NCBI RefSeq assembly: GCF_002127325.2
Contig: NC_035439.2
Span: forward strand, 2,886,549-2,950,548
Source: Helianthus annuus
Lineage: Eukaryota; Streptophyta; Magnoliopsida; Asterales; Asteraceae
Direction of reading: 5' to 3'
DNA: 64,000 nucleotides
Made by a program: the position numbers and the translations under genes. Every line of letters begins with the position of its first letter. Positions within the stretch are counted from its first letter, which is position 1. Positions 43,617 to 55,111 of this stretch are shown here, piece by piece. Below the pieces are notes generated by a model. It saw only the letters and a list, made by a program, of their open reading frames with translations, was not told the DNA's origin and searched no databases.

Positions 43617-46600
43617 ATGCATACGCGGAACTCTGGGAGGACTTCACCTTTAGTCTACGAACCGGAAATCGAAAGACTCGCAAAAAGAAATCTAGCAAGC
43701 CGGTTAGAAGCAACTCTTGCTTCTAATCAAACCAACCAAACACCACCACTCACGCCGACCATTGAAACCGATTCAATGGCGAATCAAAACTCCAATCAAA
43801 ACCAGAACCAATTCCAATACCGGAGCAACTTTAATCCCGCTCAAAACACCCAACCTATACCTCAAGAACAACCGGGTGGTAACACCAACGCTTGACCACC
43901 CACTCCACCTTTCCGAAACCAAAATCTCAACAACACCCAACGAACACCTCAACAACAAACCCTTCACCGACAAGCATCGTTACCTATCAACCTTGATGAT
44001 CGGAATGTCAATTCCGACCGTAGGGGTAATCGTGATCGCGGCAATCCCACGGATGAAGACCCATTTTTCAATATCGACGATTTGAGGAATGCAATCCCCG
44101 ATGATGAACCTTACAGTGTTCCCGGTTATCACTCACCGGAACATGTAAGCATTCATACGGAAAACTCGGATGATGGGGGTTACTATGATGATCGAATGAA
44201 CGATGATGAAGATTGGGGATACATCGATAGGGGTAACGTCTACAACGCAAGAGGGTACGAAGATGAAGAGTTCAGCTATCAAAATGCTAACTACATTGGA
44301 GATGAAGAGTATGGTTACGGGAATAGAAGGAATGACGGTTATGGGAATAACCGCCAACCACGAAACAACAACCAACGGAATCGAAATGAAGGGTATTACA
44401 ATAACAATAATAATGAAAACCCCAATCGGATTCCTCGTTTCGTGGGAGGTGGAAATCAAAGAGGTAATCAAGGTGGGAATCAAGTAAGGGGTGATAGAAG
44501 GGATGAGAGGCGAGATGAAAGAAGAGATGATAGGGGTGGTGATCGAAGAGGTAACCGAAGGCCGGGAGATCAAGAGGTCAATGGTCCTTATCGTCGTCAA
44601 CAACCTCCACGGGGGGTAAATGACCGTTTCAGGCCGATTGTCACCGAGAACGACTCGCCTATTGTTTGTGAGCGAAGGATGTTTGATTGTAAACCACATT
44701 ACATCAACATACTTCCTCATTTCAATGGGAGGTCTAACGATGAGCCTTACACACATCTTGCGGAATTTTCGTCGGTTTGTAATACTATTGGGGGACATAA
44801 CTTTGCTCTAGAAGAAGTAAAGCTTCGCTTATTCCAATTTTCACTAAAGGATAAATCGAAGCAGTGGTTTCTTACACTCCCGGCAAATAGTATTCGCACT
44901 TGGGGAGAAATGCAACAAGCGTTCCTCGATGAGTACTACTCAATGGCGAAGACCGATGATGCTCGTGACGAAATTAGGTCTTTTTGCCAATTATCGGGTG
45001 AACCATTACATGAGGCTTTTACAAGATTTAGAGAAATGATGCGAAGATGCCCTCATCATCAAATCGAAAAGTGGGAGTTAGTTAAATGCTTTGTGCGGGG
45101 TCTAGATGACAATACATGGAATCGACTTGAATCCACAAGCAACGGGACCCTTCTAAGCAACCATGAAGATGATGATTGGGAGTTTTTGGAACGAATGAGC
45201 AAGCGCTCGAAAGAGAAAGAATCGGCCGACCGAGCCAAGAAGCATCTTGTTTCCCGGTCACTTCCCGATCTTGATTCTAAAGATCGGATTTCTACCTTAG
45301 AGCGGGAAATGGCTCGAATGAAGAAGAAAGAAGTAAACGCAGTTCAATTTGAAGTGTGTGAAGATTGTGGTGATATTGGGCATAGAGCGGAGCAATGCCC
45401 AACGGGGTCGAGTGACTACACCGAGGAGGTAAATCAAGTGTATGGGGATCGAAAGCAGTACGACATGAATTCCAACACTTACCATCCGGGTTTGAGAAAT
45501 CACCCTAATTTCCGGTATGGTAACGCCTCAAATCAAATGAATCCGAATTTCCAATCGGGTAATCAAGGTGGTCAAGGTGGGTCCTCGTACAACAATCGTC
45601 AAGGTGGTAACCAAGGGGGTTACCAAAGGAATTACAATCAAGGGGGTAACCAAGGGTATCAAAACCGTGAAGGTAATTATCAACGTGGTTACAACCAAGG
45701 CGGAAATGGAGGTAATGCTTCTAACTCTCAAGGTGATGATTCGATTAATTCGAAATTTGATGCTATCATGAATGTTGTGAGTACTCTCACCAATTCACAC
45801 CATGAGTTCAAAGCCGAAGTAAGGAAAGAGTTTGAAGTGAGGGATAAATCCCAAAAGGCATTAGAGAAGCAAGTGGGGCAACTTGACCAAGAGATGGCTC
45901 AAATTCGTGGAAGTGGAGGAGGACTTCCAAGTGGTACCACGGTGAACCCTAAGCATCAAGGGTCAAGCTCGAAGAACACACGTGAGGTACCAATTAATCA
46001 AATTTCTTTACGTAGTGGTCGAGTCATAGATAGTGGTGTCGAGCCACCATCACCCAAATTTGTTGAAGGGGTGGTGGAAGATGCGAGTGATGATGAAGGT
46101 AAAAACGGTCAAACGGGTCAAAAGAAAAATGATTTAAAAATTAATAATACCACCCCCGTTGTGACCGTTCCCGTCCCAAAGGCTAAGGAAAAGGGTGTGG
46201 AGGGTAATACCGCCCCTTATCCCGAAGCTTTGTTGGGACCATCTAAGAAAGTGGTAAACAAAAGAGGTCCACATCAAGAAGAGATGTGGGAAATTTTTAA
46301 ACAAGTTAAAATTAACTTACCACTCTTAGATGCCATTAAGCAAATACCTTCATATGCTAAATACTTGAAGGATTTATGTACCCAAAAGAGGACTCACAAG
46401 TTTCCTAAGAAACTTGATTTAACTGAAAATGTGAGTTCAATTCTTTCGGGTGCACTTCCACCTAAACTTCAAGATCCGGGGGCGCCCATTATTTCTATAC
46501 AAGTGGGTGAATTCAAAATGACACGGGCACTTTTGGATCTTGGGGCAAGTGTGAGTATCTTGCCGGGTAGCTTATATGATCAATATGATTTTGGTCCACT

Positions 46601-47609
46601 CCAAGTGTCTAACACCACCGTGGTGGTAGCCGACTTGACCCCTAAACTACCCCGTGGGATAGTCACGGATGTAATAGTCAAGGTCGAGGACTTTTACTAT
46701 CCGGTGGACTTTCTTGTGTTAGATTATGTTTTGTTGGATCGAACCAAGCAACCAATGGTGATCCTCGGTCGACCATTCTTGGCAACATCGAATGCCCAAA
46801 TTAATTGTAAATCGGGCACGGTCGACATGACTTTTGGTAACCGTCTGTTGCGGTTAAATGTCTTTTCAAGATTAACGGATCCTCTAGTTGGCGATGAATG
46901 TTACATGGCGGACATCGTTGACGAGTGTATACCTTTATGTGACACTAGTGTCGAAGAGGAAAACACAATAGAGGAGTGTTTCGTGTTTGACAGGTTACAA
47001 GGAGAAACAAATCGGAGCATGGATGAAGAAATGAAAGAATTGGAGGTTATGGCGGCAAAGGAAGGAAGACCTACTTGGACGCATCAAGTAGAAATTCTTC
47101 CGGAAAGCATTGACACAAAGTTAAAGCCGTCATTGGAAGAACCTCCGGTACTAGAGTTGAAGGTGCTACCCAAGCATCTTAAATATGCTTATGTGGGTGA
47201 AGGTAGCACGCTCCCGGTAATTATTGCATCTAATTTGACCGGGGAGCAAGAAGAGAAGTTGATGAAGGTATTGGTCATCCATAGAGCCGCTATCGGGTGG
47301 ACCATTGCGGATTTGAAGGGAATTAGTCCCTCGGTGGTGATGCACAAGATCATCACGGAAGATGGTATGAATCCTTCTCGCGACACACAAAGAAGACTAA
47401 ATCCGAATATGCGAGAAGTGGTGAAGAAGGAAGTATTGAAGTGGCTAGATGCGGGTATTATATACCCTATCTCGGATAGCCAATGGGTGAGCCCGACACA
47501 AACAGTTCCTAAGAAGGCGGGTATTCAAGTCGTCACAAATGACGCAGGTGAAGAGGTCGCCACTCGGCCGGTAACCGGGTGGCGTATTTGTATTGATATA
47601 GGAAGTTAA
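43617..47609 (+). pseudogene. gag-pol: Athila gag, protease and start of reverse transcriptase, broken
   Basis: The ATG at 43617 opens MHTRNSGRTSPLVYEPEIER, a normal Athila gag start. An in-frame TGA at 43893-43895 (probably CGA to TGA, a methylation-type transition) interrupts it. The same frame continues to 47609. It shows a Gly/Asn/Arg-rich region, the gag core (FNGRSNDEPYTHLAEFSSVC, KDKSKQWFLTLPANSIRTW, MRRCPHHQIEKWELVKCFVR), the knuckle CEDCGDIGHRAEQCP near 45355, and the protease ALLDLGASVSILPGSLY near 46530. Reverse transcriptase begins with HRAAIGWTIADLKGISPSVV and RRLNPNMREVVKKEVLKWLD. The frame is lost at about 47598, in WRICIDI, where one base is missing. Confidence 0.9.
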
Positions 47610-50068
47610 ACGCTGCAACTTCCAAAGATCATTTCCCTTTACCATTTATTGATCAAATAGTTGAGAAATTGGCCGGACAAAAATTTTATTGTTTTCTGGA
47701 TGGTTATTCCGGATACAATCAAATTGCTATACATCCGGAAGACCAAGCAAAGACTACTTTTACTTGTCCATACGGTACCTTCGCATTTAGGCGAATGCCT
47801 TTTGGACTTTGTAATGCCCCCGCCACCTTTCAAAGGTGTATGATGAGTATCTTTTCAGATATGGTGGGGGAGTCTTTGGAAATCTTCATGGATGATTTCT
47901 CAATATTTGGGTCATCATTTGATACATGCCTTGACCAGCTCGAAAAAGTTTTAAAAAGATGTGTTGAGAAAAATCTTGTTTTGAGTTGGGAAAAGAGCCA
48001 TTTTATGGTTCAAGAAGGGATTGTGTTGGGGCATGTAGTGTCAAGTCGTGGGATAGAGGTTGATCGTGCTAAAGTGCAAGTCATATCTACTTTACCCTAT
48101 CCCACGAATGTTAAGGGTATTAGATCATTCTTGGGTTACGCGGGGTTTTATAGAAGATTTATAAAAGGTTTTAGTGATATAACCAAACCTTTATGTAAAT
48201 TATTGCTAAAAGACCAACCGTTTGAATTCTATAAAGATTGTCAAAATGCTTTTAATGTGTTAAAGAAAAAGTTGGTTGAGGCCCCAATCTTGCAATCACC
48301 GAACTGGTCATTACCATTCGAAATTATGTGTGATGCAAGTGATTATGCGGTGGGGGCCGTGTTGGGTCAAAGGGTAGACAAGAAACCGATTGCCATTTAC
48401 TACGCAAGTAAGACTCTCTCGGATGCACAACTGAATTACACGACTACCGAGAAAGAGCTACTTGCGGTGGTATATGCTTTGGACAAGTTTCGTGCTTATA
48501 TATGGGGTACTAAAGTCATTGTTTATTCTGATCATTCTGCAGTTAGGTATCTCATGGAAAAGAAGGATGCGAAGCCGAGGGTAATCCGATGGGTTCTTTT
48601 GCTACAAGAGTTTGACTTGGAGATCCGAGACAAGAAAGGGAGCGAAAATGTGGTCGCGGACCATTTGTCCCGATTGAGTGTGGAGAATTCTTCCCGTGAA
48701 GAAATTAATGAGAATTTTCCCGATGAACAAATATTAAAAGTTGGAATATTACCATGGTATGCTAATATTGTCAATTACTTGGTTACAGGTGACTTGCCGG
48801 CTCATTGGGATAGAAGGAAGAGGTTGCATTTCTTATCTCAAATCAAGTATTACAAGTTGGAAGAACCGGATTTATTCAAGTTCTGTCAGGATCAAGTTGT
48901 TCGAAGATGCATACCCGACGAGGAGATTCCTAGCGTCTTAATGCACTTGCATTCATTTGCTTGTGGGGGCCATTTCAGTGGTCACAAAACCGGGCACAAA
49001 GTGCTCAATAGCGGCCTTTATTGGCCGACTATTTTCAAAGATGCTTTTAATTTCGCTAAAAATTGCATAGAGTGTCAAAAGTTAGGGAATATATCAAAAA
49101 GGGATGAAATGCCCATGCAACCGATCCTTATTGTAGATATTTTTGATGTATGGGGGATCGATTTCATGGGCCCATTCCCTAATTCGCATGGCAATTTATA
49201 TATTTTGGTGGCGGTCGATTATGTCTCCAAATGGGTCGAAGCGATTGCCACCAAAACGAATGACCAAACCGTTGTTTGCAATTTTGTTCAAACAAATATA
49301 ATCTCTAGATTTGGGGTACCACGGATGATCATTAGTGATGGGGGATCTCACTTCAAGAATTTTAATTTTGGCAAACTCTTGAAACGGTATGGTGTTGACC
49401 ATCGAATTGCTACTCCCTACCACCCACAAACAAGCGGTCAAGTTGAGGTCTCCAATAGGCAAATAAAATAAATTTTGCAAAAGACCGTTCGACCCGACCG
49501 AAAGGATTGGTCAACGAAGTTGAATGATGCTTTATGGGCTTATATAACAGCTCATAAAACACTTATTGGGACCACTCCTTATCGCTTAGTTTATGGGAGG
49601 AATTGTCACTTGCCGGTTGAGCTTGTGCATCGTGCATGGTGGGCTATTAAAGAAGTTAACATGAAATACGATGATGCAGGTAAAGAGCGGAAATTAAAGC
49701 TTTGTGAGTTGGAGGAGCTTAAGGAAGAAGCGTATGAGTGTGCCTCGAAGTACAAGGATGACATGAAGCGGGCACATGACGCGAAGTTGATGCCAAAGGA
49801 GTTTGAAGTGGGTCAAAAGGTTTGGCTCTACAATTCAAGGCTTAAATATTTTCCCGGAAAGCTCAAGAGTAAGTGGATGGGCCCGTATGTGATTACACGG
49901 GTCGGAAGGCTTGGAGATGTTACAATCAAGGACCCGAAGGACGGGTCGAAGCAAACGGTTAAAGGGCATCGCCTTAAACCATTTCTTGATGGTAACAACG
50001 AGAAAAAGGATGAGAATGTGGAGTTGGTAAACTTCGTGGTAAGTGCGCCAACTTATGAGGTCAACTGA
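47610..50068 (+). pseudogene. pol: Athila reverse transcriptase, RNase H and integrase, broken
   Basis: After the frameshift the product resumes as [20 protein letters not shown]. Reverse transcriptase continues through [14 protein letters not shown] and catalytic [10 protein letters not shown]. RNase H follows with [33 protein letters not shown] and [10 protein letters not shown]. The integrase includes [54 protein letters not shown] and [25 protein letters not shown] at 49469-49471 interrupts at IK*IL. The same frame then continues with [39 protein letters not shown] and a C-terminal [20 protein letters not shown] to the stop after TYEVN at 50068. No chromodomain is present, as expected for Athila. 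Confidence 0.92.
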
Positions 50069-51457
50069 AGGGCCGGTAACAATTTTTGTAAAGTTATGTA
50101 CAATTATTTAATTGTTTGAGTGTTTTAGTGTGAATTGTTTTCGTTTCCTACTAACCTTTGTAATTGTGTGAAGTCCGGACATCATAAACGGGTCTTGAAG
50201 ACAAAAGGTATGTTTACAGACTTATTTGTGTGTATTAGGGACAATACACGACTTTTCGGGGGGTGGTAGGGCTGTTAACGGTTTTTGCATTTCAAAATTT
50301 GAACTTATAAAAATTCACAAAAAGATTTTTAATAATTTTTAGGATTTTTTAGTGTACATAGGCCTTTTATTAAAAAGTCATAATTTTCCTCCTAGTTTTA
50401 AACAAAAAAAAATTTAAAAATTGAAAGAAATAAACACCGTCGCCGACGGTGGGTTTGGGCGTCGCCCACGGCTTCTCAAAATGTCCGTAGATGACATTTC
50501 ACCGTAGACAGCTACTTAAGCTGTCGAGTCCATGTCACAAACCATCCACCGTCGCCGACGGTGGGCTTGTCCGTCGCCGACGGTCCGTAGATTATCAGCC
50601 GACGCTGATTCGTTTTTTGTGGCTTACAATTGCATCCAAACCTTTCTTTAGTATAAAACTTGACCTGAAACATATTTTAACCACACTTTTGACCCGAGAT
50701 CAACCCAACATCACCTCAACTCAGATCCATACGTTTATATCACGTTCTCTCTCCTCCATATTCACCTTCTTCCCCAAATTCTCTCTAGAACCCTAATCCT
50801 TCTCTTACTCATAACTTCCTCAATCCTTCACCAAATCCCTTGATTCTTGAGCCTATCCTGAGTGATTTTTCGAGAGGAACAAAACCCCCATAACCAATTT
50901 CATCAATTCTTGCTCGATTACAAGATTTCTGGACGCGTGTTTTAGGGTTTTGAAGAGTGTTCATCCAAGTTTCTTGTTTTACACTTTTCTTTAGTTCTTC
51001 TTGTCAATCTTCATCAAAGGTATGACTTTTCACTTAAATTATGCTTTAATTTCACATGTGTTGTTGATTTCTTCCGAAATTTTAAGCTTATTGTTTAAGA
51101 GTAGGTTGTTTATCACAATGTAGTATGTGTTAGTATGAATTTAAGGATGTTTGTTTGATTTGGGATGGATTTGAGCATACTTTAGTTTTAGTGATGTGAT
51201 TACACAAAAACTTCGGCATGATTGAACATAGTAGTAATGTTGAACATTGTTGAAAACATGATTTTCTGTTGAAAGATCTTAGGATTAAACATATTAGTCA
51301 ATATAGATGATAAAATGAGCGACTTTGGAAGTTTAAAATGGCGGTTTTTCATCTAAAAATTTGATTGAAATTCAACATTGCATACCATGTTCAAAGTTTG
51401 AGATTGTTGAAGGTAGGAAGTACTAATTGTTGTTGTCTTTGTTTTGTGATTGTAGCC
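50069..51457 (+). promoter_or_regulatory. Athila spacer with palindromes, putative promoter and spliced leader
   Basis: CCGTCGCCGACGG palindromes at 50436-50585 repeat the motif of the 5' LTR. About 60 bp later AGTATAAAAC (50651) resembles a TATA box, followed by a C/T-rich stretch with GAACCCTAATCC (50787). A good donor, AAAG|GTATGA, lies at 51019/51020. The acceptor TTGTGATTGTAG ends at 51455, three bases before the ATG of the env-position ORF. I read this as an internal promoter with a 436-bp leader intron; motifs only. Confidence 0.5.
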
Positions 51458-52644
51458 ATGTTCCGAGGGGGAAAGAAAGCAAAGACTTCCGGTCAAGGTT
51501 CATCTTCGGGAGCCGGGTCGGGCTCCGGGGTATATCAAAGACGTTGGGAACAACTTAGTAATGTAGAAGAAGGCGATGGGCAACTTGAAAGACAAGATTG
51601 GGCTTGGGAAGAGGCTAAGAACAGTGTGTCGGCCTCGGCATGGAAGGAAGAGAAAACAAAGGCCCTTTCTCGATACAAGAATAAGAGGTTGGAAGCCAAG
51701 ATGTGGAAGATGAAAATGGTTACGGGCATCTCAAAACCCGTACCCGACAGGGCGGTTTGTGAATGTATGGTAGATGTTGAAGAGTTTAGGAAGATTGGTA
51801 TAGTGCAAAGGTTTGAGAAACTTGGTTGGGAACGGGTGATTGACTGGTGTGATGACATCACCACTCGGGTATACTTGGGGGCAGTTTGTGAGTGGCTATC
51901 CACCCTTCGTTTTGAACACTCTGATCAGCCGGCTCATAGGTGGAAGTTGATTGGTAACATTGGAAAAAGTCAAATGGTCATGTCTTTCGAACATATGAAT
52001 GCTATAGCGAGGTTTGACTCGCTTGGGGTCGACGCGTATGACTATTATGGGTATGATCAGTTTTTGGACAACAAGAAAAACGATGCGGACCCAGTGAGGC
52101 TTTTAGAGGATACATTACCCGGTTCTGGGGGTGCAGGTAATGCAAGGGCAGATATGTCTCTGATGGGAAAGATATTGCAAGGTATCTCGTTGGAGAACAT
52201 TATGGTACGGTTCGGGCACCGTGGAACAGTGAAGGCACCCGACTGTCGGGTTGTGCATGCATTGTTATATGGGACGCCCAAGCTCTCGTGGCGTCAAATT
52301 GTTATGATTAACACCTGGGACACACGGGAATCGTTTAAGCGCAAAATGATTCCTTACGCAAGGTTGATCAGCGCCATGATTCTCCAACAAAATGCATTAC
52401 CTCAAGACTCACTATGGGTATCCAAGCCCATTGATCAATTCAACTTCGCCTCTATGAGGCGACATTGGAACATAACCGTGAAAGCTTTTGGGCATTTGCA
52501 CATGGTTGAAGATGAGCAAGGGGATAGTTATCGTTTCAACGACAAAGAGGGTGATGAAGAAGGTGATGAAGAAGGGGGCGATGAGGAGATGCCCGATGTT
52601 GAGGAGGACATTGATCCTTCCGGTCCACGGGGACCGAGGCGTAG
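51458..52644 (+). CDS. Athila env-position ORF, C terminus cut off by insertion
   Basis: The product starts MFRGGKKAKTSGQGSSSGAG directly after a splice acceptor. It includes RRWEQLSNVEEGDGQLERQD, a Lys/Trp-rich segment, RFEKLGWERVIDWCDDITTR, VYLGAVCEWLSTLRFEHSD, MVMSFEHMNAIARFDSLG, DCRVVHALLYGTPKLSW and KMIPYARLISAMILQQNALP. It ends in a Gly/Asp/Glu-rich tail. The order of motifs (EWLSTLRF, then MSFEHMNAIA, then HALLYG, then ISAMIL) parallels copies 1 and 2 at 14414 and 40758. I see no signal peptide or transmembrane segment, so an envelope role is unsupported. At 52645 the LTR of another element takes over and supplies a stop 10 codons later. The true C terminus should lie beyond 64000. Confidence 0.85.
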
Positions 52645-52968
52645 TGTAACAACTGTCACTAAAATCCATAATTAGGATGGTAATTAGCTATTAAGAAAAC
52701 CCTAATTGAGAAACCCAAGTAATTCTGCACTAACCCTAAAATTTCCAGAACAATCAGAATCAGGATCAGGGCCCCTAAAACTCAGGGGGGGCAAAACCCT
52801 AGTTACGATTATCTAAATAACTTGCTGGCCGTTTTGAATTTTACAATTTCATCGACTCAGCTAAGCTACTTAGACACGAATCTACCTATAGAAACCAGGT
52901 TACCCCTCGCGTAGCGCGACGCCCATGGGGGGTACCCCTCGCGCTACGCGACAGGGTCAAATTTCAGG

Positions 52969-52976
52969 TATAAATA
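52969..52976 (+). promoter_or_regulatory. TATA box of the pol-less Tekay-like LTR
   Basis: GGTATAAATAGTAGAGG, about 324 bp from the LTR start and downstream of the CG-rich inverted repeat. The copy in the 3' LTR is at 58015-58022. Confidence 0.6.
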
Positions 52977-53905
52977 GTAGAGGTTGGGACTTGAATTCTG
53001 GCACAAAATCGACGAGAAAATTCGTTCTGTACGTTGAGATATCACCAGATTACTCCAAAAACACAAATCGCTGCCGCAATCAGGGTATAACTCGATCGCT
53101 ATTACGATTCAACGTCCGATCGATTGTAACTATCCAACGATAGTCCAGGTGCTGCTCAATTGAGCTTGTACTTTGATTATTCGTCGTGATTTCGACTTGA
53201 ATATTAGAGTGCTGTTCGAATTCGGACTATGCTCTGTTATTCGTTGTGAATCCGATTGAATTATCGAGTATTGCACTGATTAATCGTTGTGAAGGTTTAA
53301 TCTCGTGAATTGTCGTAATTGCTGTATTAGTTACAACCCCGTTTGTGTGAATTAGGCTAATCAGTAGACTAGACTCTGCCCAAATTGAATCAGCAGTATA
53401 TCAAGGATATCTGTAGACTAAACTTTGCCCGTAGAAATCTGCAATGTGAGTTCATTTCTCTTTTCTCACCGTTTGTGAGTCTATACTCTTTTATCACAGT
53501 TTTATCACCTTTTTGTGAAACAATTATATTACAAAATGCTTTCTAAAAATCCTAAATGGTTACCAGTTATACTTACAGTGATTAAAGTTATTATATTTTA
53601 CTGGTATGGGAGGTATTATACATTATTTGATTCTCGTTACTATGACTCAGGAAGTTAGCATGACCACAATTATAACTAATATTATTCTTAACATTTATGT
53701 AAAATCTAAATGGTGCATACCATAATAAAATAATCAAGTATAATACTTTTAGTCAGGTTACTATACCCTGATATTACAATTAGTGAATTAATATATTTTG
53801 GTAAGTTATAATAACTGACATAAAATGTCATTATTCTAGATTGCATGACTTGGTGCTAGAGATAATATGTTTGACAAAGTAATAAGACATCATTATGTCC
53901 AAAGT

Positions 53906-54195
53906 CACTAGCTGAAAGAATGATCAGCAGTGATATGTCCAGAGACACTAGTTGAAAGAATGATCAACAGTGTTATAATTAGAATCACTAGTTGAAAGAA
54001 TGATCAACAGTGATAATGACCAGAAGCACTAGTTGAAAGAATGATCAACAGTGCCATGAATAGAATCGCTAGTTGAAAGAATGATCAACAGCGATATGAC
54101 CAAAGACCCTAGTTGAAAGAATGATCAACAGTGTTATGAACAAGTGATATGGTCAGAATCACTAGTTGAAAGAATGATCAACAGTGATATGACCC
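53906..54195. repeat. 40-bp tandem repeat in the LTR, seven copies
   Basis: The unit CACTAGTTGAAAGAATGATC plus AACAGTGATATGACCAGAAT recurs seven times, one copy stretched by about 13 bp. The core GTTGAAAGAATGATCAACAG is conserved and can pair with itself (GTTGA...TCAAC), so each unit is a small hairpin. Confidence 0.85.
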
Positions 54196-54773
54196 AGTCA
54201 TAGGAATTGCCTAATGATAGATAAATTGAATAACAGTAAAGTATAGTTATTTGATTAATTCACTATTGGATGAAAGTAAACCAATGAGTGATATTATTGC
54301 TGTTATATTGGAATTGCTATTATGTGACAGAATACTGATTGAGTAAGGTAAATGCAAATAAATATAAAACCTTAATACTGTAAGGTATAACAATATATTT
54401 GTATAAAAATGGAATGAATTCACTCAGCATTCCCGCTGACAAAACCTTTTTCCAACATGTTTCAGGTAATTACCATAGATTGGAATAAAGGCTGGATATG
54501 GCACTGAAAGGCATCAAGAAATGGCTTATTAAAGAAATATTGTTTTATAAAATAAAAATTTATCTTTATTAAAGCTACCATTTTAAAATAGGGATTTATC
54601 CCATCTGTTTAAATCAAATCCGGTGTTTTCTAAACTCTGATATTTTTCCTAACTCACGGTCCTGAAGAAAATTCCGCTGCAATGTTTTTCAAAACAAAAA
54701 TAATCACCGGTACCACGGGACTGCTCACGGCACCTGATTCCGTCCAGGGTGGGTCGGGGGTCGTGACAGAAGG

Positions 54774-54785
54774 TGGTATCAGAGC
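54774..54785 (+). promoter_or_regulatory. Primer-binding site, initiator Met tRNA
   Basis: TGGTATCAGAGC lies five bases after the LTR end at 54768. The 330-bp leader that follows (54786-55111) is AT-rich with no other feature. Confidence 0.92.
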
Positions 54786-55111
54786 TAAGCCACTACTTTG
54801 ATCCTATAAGTGTTGTGATAATAATATTTAAACTTAAATAAAAGAGTTAGGAGATTGCTATTAACTGGTAGCACATCTGATAATATTCAAAGGTTGAATA
54901 AGAAAAGATGCCTTAGTATAAGTTAAGTCACTTGTTTAAGCTAATTAGGTGTTCTTTAATACCTAAACAATAAAGTTAGAAAATTAATACAAATTAACTT
55001 ATGTGTTATACATGAATATGTATATGTCAATATGCACATATAATATCCTGGAGGTATTATTTTGTTTTAATTATTTTGTGATATTAATAAGTGAAAATAT
55101 TTGCAATCCAG

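Larger units (their letters stand above)
42037..52644 (+). mobile_element. Athila-type Ty3/Gypsy element, 3' end beyond the window
   Basis: Order on the plus strand: 5' LTR (about 42037-43461), Asp-tRNA-type primer site, gag-pol with several breaks (43617-50068), non-coding spacer with a putative promoter, and an env-position ORF (51458-52644). The ORF is interrupted by another retrotransposon at 52645. The combination of Asp-tRNA primer site, DLGA protease motif and additional 3' ORF is diagnostic of the Athila/Tat group. The 5' boundary is inferred from the loss of homology between copies 1 and 2 and a TGATACGTGG start; no 3' LTR is visible for confirmation. Confidence 0.9.
52645..54768 (+). 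repeat. 5' LTR of the pol-less Tekay-like element, 2124 bp
   Basis: TGTAACAACTGTC to GGGTCGTGACA. It includes a palindrome-like CCCTCGCGTAGCGCGACG / CCCTCGCGCTACGCGAC pair at 52913-52951 just before the TATA box, and a 40-bp tandem repeat in its second half. Confidence 0.95.

Noticed and set aside
51458..52644. Retroviral envelope gene
   Set aside because: Position is right, but no signal peptide, transmembrane segment or furin-like site is visible; it fits the Athila 3' ORF family instead.
55091..55111. Longer N terminus for the gag at 55112
   Set aside because: The upstream in-frame extension begins with GTG, which is not a usual plant start; ATG at 55112 is preferred.
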